Shown one piece after another: positions 7,107 through 8,395 of a DNA stretch of 8,395 nucleotides. The position numbers were made by a program, and so were the translations under genes. Positions within the stretch are counted from its first letter, which is position 1. Each line of letters begins with the position of its first letter. Origin of the DNA: Pseudomonadota bacterium. Its GTDB lineage: Bacteria > Pseudomonadota > Alphaproteobacteria > Rhizobiales > Segnochrobactraceae. The DNA is taken from assembly GCA_023442215.1 (NCBI GenBank), contig JAEZMP010000598.1:1-8395 (forward strand). Reading direction: 5' to 3'. The notes beneath the pieces are model-generated. The model saw nothing but the letters and a program-made list of their open reading frames with translations. It was not told the DNA's origin and searched no databases.

Positions 7107-7135
7107 TTGGCACACGAAGCCGAGAAAGTATGGAT
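7107..7135 (+). promoter_or_regulatory. Possible sigma-70-type promoter of the plus-strand dehydrogenase
   Basis: TTGGCA at 7107-7112 matches five of six positions of the TTGACA -35 consensus. It is followed after 16 bases by TATGGA at 7129-7134, which matches only the first half of TATAAT. Just upstream is a local AT-rich stretch (7098-7108) in otherwise GC-rich DNA. Transcription from here would give a leader of roughly 110 bases. The weak -10 suggests an activator would be needed, if this is the promoter at all. Confidence 0.3.
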
Positions 7136-7192
7136 GAGGCCGCACGAGCACGATAGCGGCCTGCGCCGGCGTTGATAGCCTTTCCGCAGAAC

Positions 7193-7220
7193 GTCCGCAT
7201 CGGACCCGCCGTGCCGGCGG
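7193..7220 (+). promoter_or_regulatory. Two adjacent small hairpins in the leader of the plus-strand dehydrogenase
   Basis: GTCCG-CAT-CGGAC (7193-7205) and CCGCCG-TGC-CGGCGG (7206-7220) are two perfect inverted repeats with 3-base loops, lying back to back. They end 18 bases before the GGGAGG ribosome site (about 7239-7244). They could be leader hairpins or one compact operator. No T-run follows, so termination is unlikely. Confidence 0.35.
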
Positions 7221-7248
7221 CGCAAACAACCACAAGCGGGAGGAAACC

Positions 7249-8343
7249 ATGCTGAAGAACGCGATCGAACTGCCGAAAACAATGGCCTCGGTGATCTGCT
7301 TCGGGCCGAAGGACTATCGCCTGGAAGAAATTCCGGTGCCGAAGGCCGGTCCCGGCGAGGTGCTGGTGAAAGTAAAATCCGCGGGGATCTGCGCAAGCGA
7401 TCTCAAGTGCTATCTCGGTGCGCCGCTTTTCTGGGGTGATTCGACGCGAAAAGGCTATTGCCAGCCGCCGATCACGCCCGGACACGAGTTCGTGGGAGAG
7501 GTCGTGGCCCTCGGCGAGGGCGCGGGCGAGAAGTACGGACTGGAGATCGGCGACCTCGCCGTTTCCGAGCAGATCGTGCCCTGCTGGGACTGCCGGTTCT
7601 GCCGGACCGGCAAGTACTGGATGTGCCAGCGCCACGATATCTATGGATTCCGGCAGTCCACCCCGGGTGCGATGGCGGAATTCATGTGCTTCCCGGCCGG
7701 CGCGCTGAACCACAAGGTTCCCCGCTCGATGCCCGCCCATCATGCGGTTTTCATCGAGCCGCTGGCATGTTCGGTCCATGCCGTGCAGCGCGGCGACATC
7801 GAGTTCCAGGATGTCGTCGTCATCGCCGGCGCCGGTCCGCTGGGCCTCGGCATGTTCGCCGCGGCGCGCATGAAGCAGCCTGCGCTGCTGATCGCCATCG
7901 ATCTCAACGATCAGCGGCTTGAGATGGCCAAGCGCTGCGGCGCGGACATCGGTCTCAATCCCACCCAGGTCGACGTGGTGTCTGAGGTCCTGCGGCTGAC
8001 GGGCGGCTATGGCTGCGACGTCTATATCGAGGCTAGCGGACATCCGCAGGCGGTGGTCGACGGGCTCGCGATGATTCGCAAGCTCGGCACCTTCGTCGAG
8101 TTCTCGGTGATGCGCGAGCCGGTGACGGTCGACTGGACGATCATCGGCGACACCAAGGAACTGAACATCCACGGCGCGCACCTCAGCCCCGATACCTATC
8201 CGGTCGCGATCCGGATGCTGGAGCAGGGGCTGCTGCCGATCGACGAGATCGTGACCCACCGGCTGCCGCTGAAGGACTTCCAGGCCGGCATCGACCTCGT
8301 CGCCTCCGGCAAGTCGTCCATCAAGGTGACGCTGGAACCGTGA
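7249..8343 (+). CDS. Zinc-dependent alcohol/polyol dehydrogenase, erythritol/threitol dehydrogenase-like (medium-chain family)
   Basis: The 364-residue cytoplasmic enzyme probably oxidises a polyol with NAD+. Catalytic-zinc ligands are Cys48 (GICASD), His79-Glu80 (GHEFVG) and Glu170 (IEPLACSVH). A full structural-zinc lobe is present with Cys112, Cys115, Cys118 and Cys126. The Rossmann fold has GAGPLG at 194-199 and Asp218 at the end of the second strand, favouring NAD. From memory of the family, segments such as ICASDLKCY, GKYWMC and GYGCDVYIEASG resemble the erythritol/L-threitol dehydrogenase group described in mycobacteria; this is recognition, not a search result. The start is well supported: GGGAGG is 5 bases before the ATG, although Met12 also matches the domain start. 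The gene is divergent from the regulator and transporter operon, suggesting a joint polyol pathway under shared control. Alternatives are arabitol, sorbitol or threonine-type dehydrogenase activity. Confidence 0.9.
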   Translation: MLKNAIELPKTMASVICFGPKDYRLEEIPVPKAGPGEVLVKVKSAGICASDLKCYLGAPLFWGDSTRKGYCQPPITPGHEFVGEVVALGEGAGEKYGLEIGDLAVSEQIVPCWDCRFCRTGKYWMCQRHDIYGFRQSTPGAMAEFMCFPAGALNHKVPRSMPAHHAVFIEPLACSVHAVQRGDIEFQDVVVIAGAGPLGLGMFAAARMKQPALLIAIDLNDQRLEMAKRCGADIGLNPTQVDVVSEVLRLTGGYGCDVYIEASGHPQAVVDGLAMIRKLGTFVEFSVMREPVTVDWTIIGDTKELNIHGAHLSPDTYPVAIRMLEQGLLPIDEIVTHRLPLKDFQAGIDLVASGKSSIKVTLEP

Positions 8344-8364
8344 GCTCCGGAACCCTGAGCTCCG
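8334..8364 (+). repeat. 15-base tandem duplication spanning the dehydrogenase stop codon
   Basis: GGAACCGTGAGCTCC (8334-8348) is followed at once by GGAACCCTGAGCTCC (8349-8363), identical at 14 of 15 positions, with the next base G also repeated. The first copy contains the last sense codons and the TGA at 8341-8343. It looks like a recent slippage or short duplication after the gene; it does not change the protein. The remaining bases to 8395 show no gene or clear terminator. Confidence 0.65.
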
Positions 8365-8395
8365 AGCGCTGAGCCTGCAGGCGGCGTTCGAGTTC

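Noticed and set aside
7108..7122. TGGCAC resembling a sigma-54 -24 element before the plus-strand dehydrogenase
   Set aside because: There is no TTGC-like -12 element at the required spacing.
6943..7137. 64-codon plus-strand frame in the divergent gap
   Set aside because: No clear ribosome site or homologous motif; it overlaps the possible promoter of the next gene.
7102..8259. 385-codon minus-strand frame opposite the plus-strand dehydrogenase
   Set aside because: The plus-strand frame has catalytic and structural zinc motifs and a strong ribosome site; the minus frame has neither.

Overview
The window is high-GC DNA with tightly packed genes. It carries a carbohydrate (probably polyol) ABC-uptake locus of a type common in Alphaproteobacteria, especially Rhizobiales-like soil and plant-associated bacteria. 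That origin is inferred from protein character, base composition and gene order; there is no rRNA or other taxonomic marker here. No mobile element, CRISPR array, tRNA or phage gene was seen.

Layout. Seven genes lie on the minus strand, read from right to left: an AraC-family regulator (5758-6678), a periplasmic sugar/polyol-binding protein (3949-5379), two inner-membrane permeases (2798-3679 and 1962-2798), a very small two-helix membrane protein (1732-1956, or to 1965), a medium-chain xylitol/sorbitol-type dehydrogenase (683-1720), and the UgpC/MalK-type ATPase, cut by the left window edge (1-674). One gene is divergent on the plus strand: a second medium-chain zinc dehydrogenase of the erythritol/threitol type (7249-8343). 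The binding-protein-to-ATPase block is arranged as one transcription unit: TAATG and ATGA overlaps join permease 1, permease 2 and the small protein, and gaps of 11 and 8 bases separate the next two genes.

How the genes fit together. The binding protein captures the substrate in the periplasm, the permease pair and the ATPase import it, and one or both dehydrogenases oxidise it to a ketose. The AraC regulator probably senses the substrate or a product through its N-terminal cupin and controls the operon and perhaps the divergent dehydrogenase. The substrate cannot be read from sequence; a C4-C6 polyol such as xylitol, ribitol, arabitol, threitol or erythritol is the inference.

Non-coding sequence. 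The 378-base gap between regulator and binding protein is partly AT-rich and holds a perfect 10-base direct repeat, a TTCGA inverted repeat and a 24-base imperfect palindrome. The 269-base gap between binding protein and permease 1 holds strong hairpins without a T-tract, suggesting differential mRNA stability rather than termination. The 570-base divergent region holds a possible promoter for the plus-strand gene, two adjacent hairpins in its leader and a few short palindromes. A 15-base tandem duplication spans the stop codon of the plus-strand dehydrogenase.

Overall this is a recognisable catabolic locus, not an evidently new system. The least-explained parts are the small membrane protein inside the transporter operon, the pairing of two different dehydrogenases, and the structured intergenic elements.
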